Shown: positions 17,365-25,978 of the stretch, one piece after another
Layout of the letters: every line of letters begins with the position of its first letter
Numbering within the stretch: position 1 is the stretch's first letter
DNA from: Gammaproteobacteria bacterium
Lineage (GTDB): Bacteria > Pseudomonadota > Gammaproteobacteria > Eutrophobiales > Eutrophobiaceae
NCBI GenBank assembly: GCA_028279365.1
Contig: JANQNX010000009.1
Span: 62,001 to 126,000 of the forward strand
Direction of reading: 5' to 3'
Length of the DNA: 64,000 bases
The notes under the pieces: model-generated
The model's database searches: none
Seen by the model: the letters and a program-made list of their open reading frames with translations, nothing else
Told to the model about the DNA's origin: nothing
Translations under genes and position numbers: made by a program

Positions 17365-17422
17365 CGCATGATGCCTTAACATCGTTGTAATCGTAGTAAC
17401 TCTGAATAAAGTAAATCGAGAC

Positions 17423-19465
17423 ATGACTGATAACCCATTAATCAATTGCGAGGGGCTGCCGCATTTTGGCCGCATCAAACCCGAACATATCGAACCGGCG
17501 ATTACGCAACTGCTCAATGATAACCTGCAGCAAGTTGATCAATTGCTTGAGAGCAATACCGATTACAGTTGGGATAATTTGTTACAACTATTGGAAGACA
17601 TGGACGACAAGCTGGGACGAGCCTGGTCACCAGTAAGCCATCTGCACTCGGTAGCCGATAACGACGCATTGCGTGAGGCATATAATAATTGCTTGCCCAA
17701 GCTCTCTGACTATTCCACCAAAATGGGTCAGAACAAGGCCTTGTTTAAAGCTTATCAGCACATTGCCGCGCAGGACAATTTCAATGACCTGACTGCGGCT
17801 CAGCAAAAAATCATTAACAACGCACTGCGCGACTTTAAATTATCAGGCATTGATTTGAATAGCGAAGACCAGGCACGCTATGGTGCCATCCAACAGCAGT
17901 TATCCAAATTACAAACCAGCTTTGAGGAGAACCTGCTGGATGCGACCCATGCCTGGAAAAAATTGATTACCGATAAAACCGAATTATCAGGCTTGCCTGA
18001 ATCAGCGTTGGCGCTGGCCGCCCAGGCTGCAAGCAATGAAGGCAAACAAGGCTGGTTACTGACGCTAGACATCCCTTCTTATATGCCGGTTATGCAATAC
18101 GCCGATGATGCAGAACTGCGCCGCGAAATGTATGAGGCCTATGTTACTCGGGCATCTGACTCTGGACCCAATGCCGGCCAGTGGGATAACAGCAACAATA
18201 TGCTTGAAATATTGAAGTTGCGTACAGAAAAAGCCAGGCTGCTTGGTTATCACAGCTATGCCCATTATTCACTTGCCACAAAAATGGCAGATACACCGGA
18301 ACAGGTGCTTGAGTTCTTAAACGATCTTGCTGCCCGCAGTAAAGCCTCTGCTAAAGCAGAGTTTGATGAGTTGGCTGAGTACGCAAAGCAAACGGCAGGC
18401 AAAGATAAGCTTGAAGCCTGGGATGTCGCCTATTTTTCAGAGAAATTGCGCCAGGAAAAATTTGATATTTCCCAGGAACAACTGCGACCTTACTTCCCTG
18501 TCAACCAGGTATTGGAAGGACTGTTTGCCATCACCGAAAAACTCTATGGCGTCAACATCACTGAACGCAAAAACGTCGAGACCTGGCATGAGGATGTCTC
18601 GTTTTATGACATCCTCGATCAAAACGGAGAAATTCGTGGCAGCTTCTATCTGGATCTGTATGCGCGCCAACATAAACGCGGCGGAGCCTGGATGGATGAG
18701 TGCCTGGTCAGGAAGAAAAGCGGCGATAAAATACAAACGCCGGTCGCCTACCTGACATGTAATTTCACCCCACCCATCGGCAATCAAGCCTCACTGATCA
18801 CCCATGATGAGGTTACCACGCTGTTTCATGAGTTTGGTCATGGCCTACATCATATGATGACACGGATTGAATACAGTGGCGTCTCCGGCATCAATGGCGT
18901 GCCCTGGGATGCAGTGGAATTACCCAGTCAATTTATGGAGAACTGGTGCTGGGAAAGAGAGGCGCTGGATTTATTTGCCCGTCATATTGATAGTGGCTTG
19001 AACATTGATGAGGACATGTTTCAAAAAATGACACGCGCCCGAACTTTTCAATCAAGCATGCAGATGCTCAGACAACTGGAATTTGCATTGTTTGATTTTC
19101 GTTTACACCTTGAGTTTGCCGACAAGTCGACATTAGATATTCAGGCGTTACTAAACGATGTGCGTAAGCAGGTAACCGTTGTACCCACTCCTGACTTTAA
19201 TCGTTTCCAACACAGTTTTGCCCATATCTTTGCAGGTGGTTATGCAGCTGGTTACTATAGCTATAAATGGGCTGAGGTATTGTCGGCAGATGCATTCTCC
19301 AAATTCGAGGAAAACGGTATTTTTGACCAGGCCACAGGCAGACAATTTCTATCCACCATACTGGAACAGGGTGGCAGTCGCGAACCGTTGGATTTATTTG
19401 TTGAGTTCCGCGGACGCGAACCGAGTATCGAACCATTATTAAGACATTCCGGGATCGCAGCCTGA
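17423..19465 (+). CDS. prlC: Oligopeptidase A (M3 metallopeptidase)
   Basis: A cytoplasmic zinc peptidase of 680 residues that degrades short peptides, including cleaved signal peptides, and in E. coli suppresses signal-sequence defects. The zinc-binding HExxH motif is FHEFGHGLHH near residue 470, followed by the third ligand glutamate in the VPWDAVELPSQFMENW segment. Length and the C-terminal FAGGYAAGYYSYKWAE motif match the family. It ends 3 bases before the SH3-domain protein gene. Confidence 0.96.
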   Translation: MTDNPLINCEGLPHFGRIKPEHIEPAITQLLNDNLQQVDQLLESNTDYSWDNLLQLLEDMDDKLGRAWSPVSHLHSVADNDALREAYNNCLPKLSDYSTKMGQNKALFKAYQHIAAQDNFNDLTAAQQKIINNALRDFKLSGIDLNSEDQARYGAIQQQLSKLQTSFEENLLDATHAWKKLITDKTELSGLPESALALAAQAASNEGKQGWLLTLDIPSYMPVMQYADDAELRREMYEAYVTRASDSGPNAGQWDNSNNMLEILKLRTEKARLLGYHSYAHYSLATKMADTPEQVLEFLNDLAARSKASAKAEFDELAEYAKQTAGKDKLEAWDVAYFSEKLRQEKFDISQEQLRPYFPVNQVLEGLFAITEKLYGVNITERKNVETWHEDVSFYDILDQNGEIRGSFYLDLYARQHKRGGAWMDECLVRKKSGDKIQTPVAYLTCNFTPPIGNQASLITHDEVTTLFHEFGHGLHHMMTRIEYSGVSGINGVPWDAVELPSQFMENWCWEREALDLFARHIDSGLNIDEDMFQKMTRARTFQSSMQMLRQLEFALFDFRLHLEFADKSTLDIQALLNDVRKQVTVVPTPDFNRFQHSFAHIFAGGYAAGYYSYKWAEVLSADAFSKFEENGIFDQATGRQFLSTILEQGGSREPLDLFVEFRGREPSIEPLLRHSGIAA

Positions 19466-19468
19466 GAT

Positions 19469-20182
19469 ATGCAAAACCAAATCACACGTTGTCTGATTTT
19501 TCTGATGTTCAGTTTGAGCCTGTCATCTGTTTATGCCGAGACAAACTATGTGGTCGATGAACTTAAGGTTGGCTTACACCAATCACAATCAACAGACAGC
19601 CCTATCCTGGTGTTAATACCCAGTGGTGCAGCCGTTACCATACTCGAACGCGATAGTGATCTGGTTAAAGTCACCGAGTCCGGCGGAAAAACCGGCTGGC
19701 TACATACTCGTTACCTGACTGAAACCAAACCCGGACGTGCACTGACCAGCCAGCTGCAAAAAGAAAACGCACAATTGAAAAAAGATATTGAGCTGATGCG
19801 AGCAAGATTAAATGCGGATAATGCTAACCCGGAAACAAATAATGACAGCGGTAATCTTGAACAGCAATTAAATACCGAGCGTATCAAGGTAGGAGAACTG
19901 CAGGCACAGCTGGCGGAAATCAAGGCGAATATCCCATCGATGCAAAACCCTGATGGGCTGCTGCAGAAAATCGAGCAACTGAAACAAGCTAATGCGGCTC
20001 TGGTTAATCAAATGGAATCAGCCGGCATGCAGATTGATAGCGATAATACACATAATGATTCAACGATGACGATGAAAGCCCAACTGATTGTCGCTACCGT
20101 ACTCTTTATCATCGGCATGCTGGCAGGTGGGTTTATTCTCGATTATTTTAACCGCCGTCGCCACGGCGGCTTTCGTGTATAA
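19469..20182 (+). CDS. SH3-domain periplasmic/membrane protein (YgiM/TIGR04211 type)
   Basis: A 237-residue envelope protein. A signal peptide ends near VYA-ET. A bacterial SH3 domain of about 65 residues follows (VGLHQSQSTDSPILVLIPSG to GWLHTRYL), then a coiled coil (QLQKENAQLKKDIELMRAR and a second helix), and finally one C-terminal membrane helix (LIVATVLFIIGMLAGGFIL) with a basic tail (NRRRHGG). This order is that of the E. coli YgiM/TIGR04211 group. Role unknown; SH3 domains here may bind peptidoglycan. Confidence 0.88.
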   Translation: MQNQITRCLIFLMFSLSLSSVYAETNYVVDELKVGLHQSQSTDSPILVLIPSGAAVTILERDSDLVKVTESGGKTGWLHTRYLTETKPGRALTSQLQKENAQLKKDIELMRARLNADNANPETNNDSGNLEQQLNTERIKVGELQAQLAEIKANIPSMQNPDGLLQKIEQLKQANAALVNQMESAGMQIDSDNTHNDSTMTMKAQLIVATVLFIIGMLAGGFILDYFNRRRHGGFRV

Positions 20183-20206
20183 CACTTCACAACTTCATCC
20201 TCTGGC

Positions 20207-20977
20207 ATGTTTAAGATAGCAACCTGGAATGTGAACTCGTTAAAAGTGCGATTGCCACATGTGCTGGACTGGCTGACATCAGAACAGCCTGATGTATTGG
20301 CCCTGCAAGAAACCAAAACGATTGATGAAAACTTTCCAGCGGCAGAGATTAACGAGGCTGGCTACGAAGTCAGCTATGTTGGCCAGAAAACCTATAACGG
20401 TGTCGCGACACTGAGTAAAAACCCGCTAAATACGATTGCCACGGCACTACCTGATTACGATGACGAGCAGCGTCGCGTGATGGCAACCGAGCATGCAGGT
20501 CTGATCGTGTTGAACCTCTACGTACCCAATGGATCCGAGGTCGGCTCCGAAAAATATCAGTATAAACTGCAATGGTTTTCAAAATTGCACCCTTTTGTCG
20601 AACAGCTTTTAACTAAAAACCATAAGGTCTTGATTGTGGGTGACTTTAACATCGCACCGGAAGATCGCGACGTGCATGATCCCGAAGCCTGGCAGGGTTC
20701 AGTGTTGGTCAGTGATGCAGAACGAGATGAGTTTAATAAACTGATTAAAACCGGCTTTACTGACTGTTATCGCCAGTTTGAGCAAGAGGAAAATACATTT
20801 TCATGGTGGGATTATCGCGCTGCTGCATTCAGGCGAAACCGTGGTCTGCGCATTGATCATATTCTGGCATCCCAAGCCTTGGTAACAAAATGTAAACAAT
20901 GCTACATCGACAAGGCACCGAGAAAACTCGAGAGGCCCTCTGATCACACACCGGTTGTGGCAGAATTTGATATTTAG
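20207..20977 (+). CDS. xthA: Exodeoxyribonuclease III
   Basis: A Mg2+-dependent AP endonuclease and 3'-5' exonuclease in base-excision repair. The 256-residue protein shows the family motifs IATWNVNSLKVRLPH, LALQETK with the metal-binding glutamate, GDFNIAPEDRDVHDP, WWDYRAAAFRRNRGLRIDHIL and the terminal catalytic SDHTPVVAEF. It stands between the SH3 protein and a DUF3135 protein, all on one strand. Confidence 0.96.
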   Translation: MFKIATWNVNSLKVRLPHVLDWLTSEQPDVLALQETKTIDENFPAAEINEAGYEVSYVGQKTYNGVATLSKNPLNTIATALPDYDDEQRRVMATEHAGLIVLNLYVPNGSEVGSEKYQYKLQWFSKLHPFVEQLLTKNHKVLIVGDFNIAPEDRDVHDPEAWQGSVLVSDAERDEFNKLIKTGFTDCYRQFEQEENTFSWWDYRAAAFRRNRGLRIDHILASQALVTKCKQCYIDKAPRKLERPSDHTPVVAEFDI

Positions 20978-21033
20978 CGATACAGTAAAGTTTGTTGAAT
21001 TGTTGACGACAGAATAAATAAGGCTAACTCAGC

Positions 21034-21399
21034 ATGACAGAAAAAAGCGAACAAACTGTTTTTGATTTTGACGAATGGGTCGAACTGGCCAAGAACGACC
21101 CCGATGCGTTCGAACAGAAACGACAAGACGCCATAGGGCTGTTACTGGAGAATGCACCAGCTAAAAGCAAGCGGCGCATGCAAGGGCTGCAGTGGCAAAT
21201 TGATCAAGTCCGGATCACCTCAAGTACGCCCATGTCATCCTGTATCAAAATTTCACAAATGATGTGGGAAAGCGCCGTGGGCGAGTCCGGATTAGTTGAT
21301 AATATCGAGCAACTTCGCCAAAACAAGCCGGCGCAAACACCCGCTGCTAAAGCAGACATCATTGATCTGTCCCAAAAACGGGAAAATAATACCGATTAA
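21034..21399 (+). CDS. DUF3135-like small protein
   Basis: A 121-residue soluble protein. The FDFDEWVELAKNDPDAFEQKR start and the KRRMQGLQWQIDQVR segment are characteristic of DUF3135 proteins, which occur in many gammaproteobacteria and are uncharacterised. It lies 56 bases after xthA and 79 before rpmE. No catalytic motif is visible. Confidence 0.75.
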   Translation: MTEKSEQTVFDFDEWVELAKNDPDAFEQKRQDAIGLLLENAPAKSKRRMQGLQWQIDQVRITSSTPMSSCIKISQMMWESAVGESGLVDNIEQLRQNKPAQTPAAKADIIDLSQKRENNTD

Positions 21400-21478
21400 G
21401 CCCAACATATTGCGAAACCGGGCTGATTCAAATAGAATCCACGCCCCGGCAAATTAACAACCTTTTTAGGTATTTGAA

Positions 21479-21685
21479 ATGAAAGCTAATATCCATCCTG
21501 ATTATCAAGAAGTGAACGTAAAATGCAGCTGTGGCAATACGTTTACTACGCGTTCCACGCATGGCAAAGACCTGCTGCTGGACGTTTGTTCTGAATGTCA
21601 CCCGTTCTATACCGGGAAGCAGAAAATGCTTGATACTGGTGGCAGGGTCGATCGTTTCCGTAAAAAATACGGTATGTCTTCCTGA
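21479..21685 (+). CDS. rpmE: Ribosomal protein bL31 (zinc-binding form)
   Basis: The 68-residue large-subunit protein bL31. Cysteines in VKCSCGN and DVCSECHPF provide the four-cysteine zinc site, so this is the zinc-containing (C+) paralogue rather than the zinc-independent form made under zinc limitation. The C-terminal [21 protein letters not shown] is typical. An intrinsic terminator follows 33 bases downstream, inside the start of the next gene. Confidence 0.97.
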   Translation: MKANIHPDYQEVNVKCSCGNTFTTRSTHGKDLLLDVCSECHPFYTGKQKMLDTGGRVDRFRKKYGMSS

Positions 21686-21702
21686 TTCGGTACTCTATAC
21701 CC

Positions 21703-22500
21703 ATGGTTTCCAGAAAAGACGCCCTTACAGGGCGTTTTTTTATTTTCGTCTCGTCAATATTTATCGCTTGCGCCAATCTGTCTCTGGCTAAAGCAGAGCA
21801 ATGCAATACCAGCGATTTCGATGATCGCGTCATCATCAAACAGGTCATCGACGGCGACACGGTTATCACTGCTGCCGGTGAACACGTTCGTCTAATTGGC
21901 ATTAATACCCCGGAGATTAAGCATGATGGTTCACCCTCAGAAGCCGGTGCCGTCATTGCGAAACAACGCCTGCACCAGCTAATCAATCAACAACCGGCCG
22001 GTTTAAGGTACGGCGAAGAAAAACGCGATAAATACGGTCGAGTGTTGGCGCACCTTTTCTCTACCTCGGGCGATAATCTTCAGGCAAAACTCCTCAGCAA
22101 AGGATTAGCCATGCCGCTCAACATTCCGCCCAATGTCGCTCTTGCCAATTGCTATGCCAGCGCCAGTCTGTCGGCCCGAAATAATAAGCTGGGTCTTTGG
22201 GCGCTGAGACAATATCAACCAGTACCAGTCCAACACTTAACCAATAAATCTCGAGGATTTCGTATTATTCAGGGCAAAGTAATAAGTGTATCTAAAAGCC
22301 GAAGCAGCACCTGGATTAACCTGGAAAATAATGTCGCAATCAGGCTGGTCAATGAAGACCTGCCATTTTTTACTGAGTTGGATATTAACCAGTTAGTGAA
22401 CACCACGATCGAGGCCAGAGGCTGGTTGTATCGACGCAACAAGCAACTGAGAATGCGCCTGCGTCATCCACTTGATATTGCTATTATTCAGCCTGAATAG
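21703..22500 (+). CDS. Secreted thermonuclease-like (SNase) protein
   Basis: A 265-residue protein with a basic N-terminus and a hydrophobic signal segment (RFFIFVSSIFIACANLSLAKA). The staphylococcal-nuclease domain follows: VIDGDTVITAAGEHVRLIGI with the calcium aspartate, the NTPEI strand, and KRDKYGRVLAHLF with catalytic-type arginine. About 100 C-terminal residues (RGFRIIQGKVISVSKSRSST and beyond) form a second, OB-like domain seen in some secreted SNase proteins. The rpmE terminator lies inside its signal-peptide codons, which would limit read-through expression from the rpmE promoter. Confidence 0.85.
   Translation: MVSRKDALTGRFFIFVSSIFIACANLSLAKAEQCNTSDFDDRVIIKQVIDGDTVITAAGEHVRLIGINTPEIKHDGSPSEAGAVIAKQRLHQLINQQPAGLRYGEEKRDKYGRVLAHLFSTSGDNLQAKLLSKGLAMPLNIPPNVALANCYASASLSARNNKLGLWALRQYQPVPVQHLTNKSRGFRIIQGKVISVSKSRSSTWINLENNVAIRLVNEDLPFFTELDINQLVNTTIEARGWLYRRNKQLRMRLRHPLDIAIIQPE
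21719..21741 (+). terminator. Terminator after rpmE, inside the following gene
   Basis: ACGCCC-ttaca-GGGCGT is followed by seven T residues, a compact intrinsic terminator. It is located 17-39 bases into the reading frame of the SNase-like gene. Confidence 0.8.
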
Positions 22501-22534
22501 GGCATCTTTTCCAATAATCAGAGTCTCAATCATC

Positions 22535-24001
22535 ATGTTAAATCGTACTTACCTTTATGCACTTCTTTTCATCGTTTCCTTGTCCGTTGGCTGCGCCGTC
22601 AACCCTGTCACCGGTAAACAGGACCTGGTATTACTCTCTGAACAAGATGAAATTGCGCTGGGTAATCGAACCAACCAGGAAGTCCTTAACCAGTACATTG
22701 TTTATGATGATCCGGCCTTACAACAATACGTCCAGCGCATTGGCAACAAGCTGGCGCAAAAAAGTCACCGCAATAATTTAACGTATCAATTTACCGTTTT
22801 GGACAGCCAGGAGGTCAATGCCTTTGCCTTACCGGGCGGCTATATTTATATCACTCGCGGACTGATGGCTTATTTGAAATCAGAGGCGGAACTGGCAGCT
22901 GTCCTCGGCCATGAGATTGGGCATGTCACCGCGCGGCATTCAGTTCGACAATACAGTGCCAACCAGATTACTAACATCGGTGTTGCCCTCGGTTCAGTTT
23001 TTATACCCGGCATGAATCAGGCAAGCAATCAACTTGCACAACTATTTGGCGCGGCATTACTGCGAGGCTATGGCAGGGAACATGAGCTTGAGGCAGATCG
23101 ACTTGGCGCGGAATACCTGGCACGAACCAACTATAATCCTGAAGCCATGCTTGATGTGATCGCTGTATTAAAGGATCAGGAAGTATTTGAACGTGAACTG
23201 GCGAAAGCAGAAGGACGGGAACCCCGAACTTACCACGGTGTATTCTCTACCCACCCTGATAATGATACCCGCCTGCAGGAAGTGATCGGTACAGCAAAAT
23301 CGTTATCAAACGAAGGCTCTGTCAATTTTGTCGGTACTGATGAATACCTGACTCTCGTCGATAATATGGTGTTTGGAGACAGTCCGAAAGAAGGGATTAT
23401 CAGGGGTAATAATTTCTATCATGAAGAACTGGGCCTGACGATGCGCTTTCCTGAAAACTGGCGCGTCTCGAACCAAGCTGACCGGATTATGCTGGCAGCG
23501 CCGGGTGGGGGTGCAATCATCCAAATCACGACTGAGGCCATCGAGAAAAAATTTTCTCCCAGAAACTTCATGATACAACGCCTGGGCCTGACAAATCTTA
23601 GCAAGGAAGAGTCTTTATCTATTAATGGCTTACAAGCCCATACCGGCATATCAGTTATCAATACAGAACGGGGGACGATACCGGCAAGATTTGTCGTGAT
23701 TTATTTTAATCAAAGCGCTTACATTTTTGCCGGCATGGCGCAAAACGCCAATCAACTTAACCAAGTTGACCCCAGCATACTGGAGACCGCGAAAAGCTTT
23801 CATCAAATTACTGAAGAGGAACGCGCTTTGGCACAACCGTTCAGGCTGGATGTCATCCGGGCTGACGCAAATACGCGTTTCAAAAAACTGGCCCAACAGT
23901 CCCCATTGAAAAACCATGCCGAATCCCAGCTACGGCTGTTAAACGGAAAATACCCAAATGGTGAACCGAGCTCAGGCCAGTCAATCAAGGTAATAAAATA
24001 G
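22535..24001 (+). CDS. M48-family metalloprotease lipoprotein (BepA/YfgC-like)
   Basis: A zinc metalloprotease of 488 residues. The start at ATG 22535 (MLNRTYLYALLFIVSLSVGC) gives a clean lipoprotein signal with the lipobox ending at Cys20; a start 21 codons upstream overlaps the preceding gene and buries the signal. The HEIGH motif in LGHEIGHVTARHSVRQ (about residue 132) and the later glutamate in REHELEADRLGAEYLAR are the zinc ligands. The C-terminal half lacks obvious TPR repeats and contains a PsbP-like-looking region (LGLTMRFPENW). A role in outer-membrane protein quality control is plausible by analogy with BepA/LoiP. Confidence 0.88.
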   Translation: MLNRTYLYALLFIVSLSVGCAVNPVTGKQDLVLLSEQDEIALGNRTNQEVLNQYIVYDDPALQQYVQRIGNKLAQKSHRNNLTYQFTVLDSQEVNAFALPGGYIYITRGLMAYLKSEAELAAVLGHEIGHVTARHSVRQYSANQITNIGVALGSVFIPGMNQASNQLAQLFGAALLRGYGREHELEADRLGAEYLARTNYNPEAMLDVIAVLKDQEVFERELAKAEGREPRTYHGVFSTHPDNDTRLQEVIGTAKSLSNEGSVNFVGTDEYLTLVDNMVFGDSPKEGIIRGNNFYHEELGLTMRFPENWRVSNQADRIMLAAPGGGAIIQITTEAIEKKFSPRNFMIQRLGLTNLSKEESLSINGLQAHTGISVINTERGTIPARFVVIYFNQSAYIFAGMAQNANQLNQVDPSILETAKSFHQITEEERALAQPFRLDVIRADANTRFKKLAQQSPLKNHAESQLRLLNGKYPNGEPSSGQSIKVIK

Positions 24002-24100
24002 ACTTTACCCCCCACGAATCTGAGGCTGATATTTTTTAAAGCTTAAGCCTGTTTCTAGGTTTTCACCGCTAACTATTTGCTGCGTAATGTGCTTCAGTTT

Positions 24101-24134
24101 TTATCCACATTTTCTGTGCATAACTCTGTGGAAT
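24101..24134. promoter_or_regulatory. Cluster of DnaA-box-like 9-mers
   Basis: A perfect TTATCCACA (24101-24109) is followed by TGTGCATAA (24115-24123, one mismatch from the inverse box) and TGTGGAATG (24127-24135, two mismatches). The spacing resembles paired DnaA sites of gammaproteobacterial origins. No dnaA, rpmH or AT-rich unwinding region is evident beside it, so a regulatory or titration site is more likely than oriC. Confidence 0.4.
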
Positions 24135-24326
24135 GTCTGCTCACAGATAGCCAAAAATCCCTTCTGACTTTACTGTATGACAAAATAGTTAAAAACTAAC
24201 CAGCAAGGATTATCTATATCATTCAATTAGTTAGATTGGTTCTGCTGGCTTTCAGGGCACAATTATGACAAAACCATGACATCATCCAAGACCAGTCATT
24301 TGATGTGAATAAAGAAATATTTTCTG

Positions 24327-24355
24327 TTGACAATTCTGTAAGGCTTGGAACTATT
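24327..24355 (+). promoter_or_regulatory. Candidate sigma70 promoter for the sRNA opposite engB
   Basis: A perfect -35 box TTGACA (24327-24332) is followed after 17 bases by ACTATT, a weak -10. This would start transcription near 24362, about 30 bases before the first hairpin. Confidence 0.4.
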
Positions 24356-24361
24356 GGTTTT

Positions 24362-24496
24362 GCAACAGCTCTAATCTACTGTTAGTGAATTTTCCTGCTT
24401 GCCTCCCTTGGCAGGAAGATAACCCGGTCTCCCCAGCCGGGATATTCTGCCCCGGATGTGTCCCTTCCCCTTAAAGAGCTACCGGGGCACTTTTTT
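24362..24496 (+). ncRNA. Candidate Spot 42/ErsA/sX13-type small RNA with C-rich loops
   Basis: A gene-free stretch convergent with engB folds into three consecutive hairpins: TTCCTGC/GCAGGAA (24392-24417), CCCGG/CCGGG (24423-24441) and TGCCCCGG/CCGGGGCA (24448-24489) followed by a T6 run. Each loop is C-rich (GCCTCCC, TCTCCCC, TCCCTTCCCC), i.e. complementary to Shine-Dalgarno sequences. In enterobacteria Spot 42 and in Pseudomonas ErsA occupy this position beside engB, and Xanthomonas sX13 has the same C-loop design. The 5' end is inferred from a TTGACA box. Here polA is not the upstream neighbour. Confidence 0.6.
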
Positions 24497-24497
24497 A
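24448..24497 (+). terminator. Terminator of the sRNA candidate, overlapping engB stop
   Basis: TGCCCCGG pairs with CCGGGGCA across a 26-base pyrimidine-rich loop and is followed by CTTTTTTAT. The 3' arm lies within the last codons of the convergent engB gene. Confidence 0.7.
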
Positions 24498-25117
24498 TCT
24501 GTTGCTTCAGCATATAAATAATCAGCAAGCCTCTGCCGAGCTTCCTCAACACCGGTATTTTTTAATGCCGAAAATAATTGACAGCTGACTTGATCCTGAG
24601 CCATCTGCTGCTGAATCTTATGCAAGGCGGCAGTTGCCGCGCTTTTCGATAATTTGTCAGCTTTATTGAGCAGGATATGCACGGGCAGATCACATTCGCG
24701 GGCGAAATCCAGCATCTGAGTGTCAAACTTACCCATAGGATGACGAATATCCATAACTAGAAACAGGCAAGCCAAAGCTTGTCGATGCATTAAATAATGA
24801 TCAAGAAGCTTGGCCCAATTCTGTTTTTGGCTTTCTGTTACCTTGGCATAACCATAGCCGGGTAAATCGACAAGATGACGATCCTGCGAGTAGGAAAAAA
24901 AATTGAGCTCTCGTGTCCGGCCCGGTGATTTACTGGTCCTGGCCAACGCGCGTCGACGCGTTATTTTATTTATGACGCTGGATTTTCCGACATTTGAACG
25001 ACCGGCAAATGCGACCTCCCTACCTTGGTCAGGCGGGAGTTGCTTAATCGAAGCTACCCCCATATTAAATTCAAGCTGACTGAACCAGCCGTCGACTAAA
25101 TGTGTTCTAATTACCAT
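24479..25117 (-). CDS. engB: Ribosome biogenesis GTPase EngB (YsxC/YihA)
   Basis: An essential GTPase for 50S subunit assembly. The 212-residue protein shows G1 AGRSNVGKSSVIN (about residues 36-48), G3 DLPGYGYAKV, G4 LNKADKL and G5 SALKNTG, all intact. The YsxC-type SQLEFNMGVASIKQLPPD start is present. It is followed on the opposite strand by cytochrome c4 and dsbA, as in Pseudomonas, and its 3' end faces the sRNA candidate. Confidence 0.96.
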   Translation of the reverse strand: MVIRTHLVDGWFSQLEFNMGVASIKQLPPDQGREVAFAGRSNVGKSSVINKITRRRALARTSKSPGRTRELNFFSYSQDRHLVDLPGYGYAKVTESQKQNWAKLLDHYLMHRQALACLFLVMDIRHPMGKFDTQMLDFARECDLPVHILLNKADKLSKSAATAALHKIQQQMAQDQVSCQLFSALKNTGVEEARQRLADYLYAEATDKKVPR

Positions 25118-25292
25118 TTATTTAGGTTGATCCGGTTTTTCAGGTCAGCTTTGATAATATTGATTCAAGTTTTTTGAAGAATAACGACTTATCGATTAAT
25201 CTTACAGCGTTTGATTCAACCTGAATGACTCAACTAGGCCTGATGGCAGTATTATTGCAATAACAACAGCGGTATCAATTAAGGAAATAATC

Positions 25293-25901
25293 ATGAAACT
25301 AAAACAACTGGTCACTGCACTGACATTCTCGATATTTGCGTTCACCTGCCTTGCAGATAGTGGTGATCCTGCTGTCGGCAAAACCCTGTCTGCCACATGT
25401 GCAGCCTGTCATGGTGTGGATGGCAACAGCGTCAATGCGGAATGGCCAAAGCTGGCCGGACAGCATGAAGCGTACATTGTAAAACAGTTGCAGGACTATA
25501 AATCGGGCAAACGCGTCAATGCATTAATGGCAGGTATTGCGCCCGGACTGAGTGAAGACGACATGAAAAATCTCGCGGCCTATTTTTCAACGCAAAAGAT
25601 CAAATACGCTACCGCTAACCCGGATGCCATCGAGCTTGGTGAAAAGATCTACCGCGCTGGGGACAGTACCAATAGCTTGCCCGCTTGTATGTCTTGTCAT
25701 GGACCTGCTGGCAAGGGTAACCCGGCCGCGATGTATCCTGCGATGGCCGGACAGCATGCAACTTACACTGCGAATCAGCTAAAAATGTTTAAGGCGGAAG
25801 AACGGGCCAATGATGATAATGCAGTGATGCGCACCATCGCTGGTGCAATGACCAATGCGCAAATTGAGGCCGTGTCTGAATATATTCAGGGTTTACGATA
25901 A
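25293..25901 (+). CDS. Cytochrome c4 (dihaem)
   Basis: A periplasmic dihaem cytochrome c that delivers electrons from the bc1 complex or other donors to terminal oxidases. A signal peptide ends at FTCLA-DS. Two class I haem domains are evident: CAACHG near residue 41 and CMSCHG near residue 131, each with a following methionine ligand region (ALMAGIAPGL and AVMRTIAGAM). The two halves are repeats of each other (KLAGQHEAYIVKQLQDYK and AMAGQHATYTANQLKMFK). AAGGAAAT precedes the start; dsbA follows after 77 bases. Confidence 0.95.
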   Translation: MKLKQLVTALTFSIFAFTCLADSGDPAVGKTLSATCAACHGVDGNSVNAEWPKLAGQHEAYIVKQLQDYKSGKRVNALMAGIAPGLSEDDMKNLAAYFSTQKIKYATANPDAIELGEKIYRAGDSTNSLPACMSCHGPAGKGNPAAMYPAMAGQHATYTANQLKMFKAEERANDDNAVMRTIAGAMTNAQIEAVSEYIQGLR

Positions 25902-25978
25902 TTTTCAACAACGATTACGCATCTATTTCCTAATTTAGCTGTCTATTACGTTACATAGAACAAACACCAAGGAACATC

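Noticed and set aside
24101..24135. Chromosomal replication origin
   Set aside because: DnaA-like boxes are present, but no dnaA/rpmH/gidA genes, no AT-rich 13-mers and too few boxes; kept only as a regulatory-site candidate.
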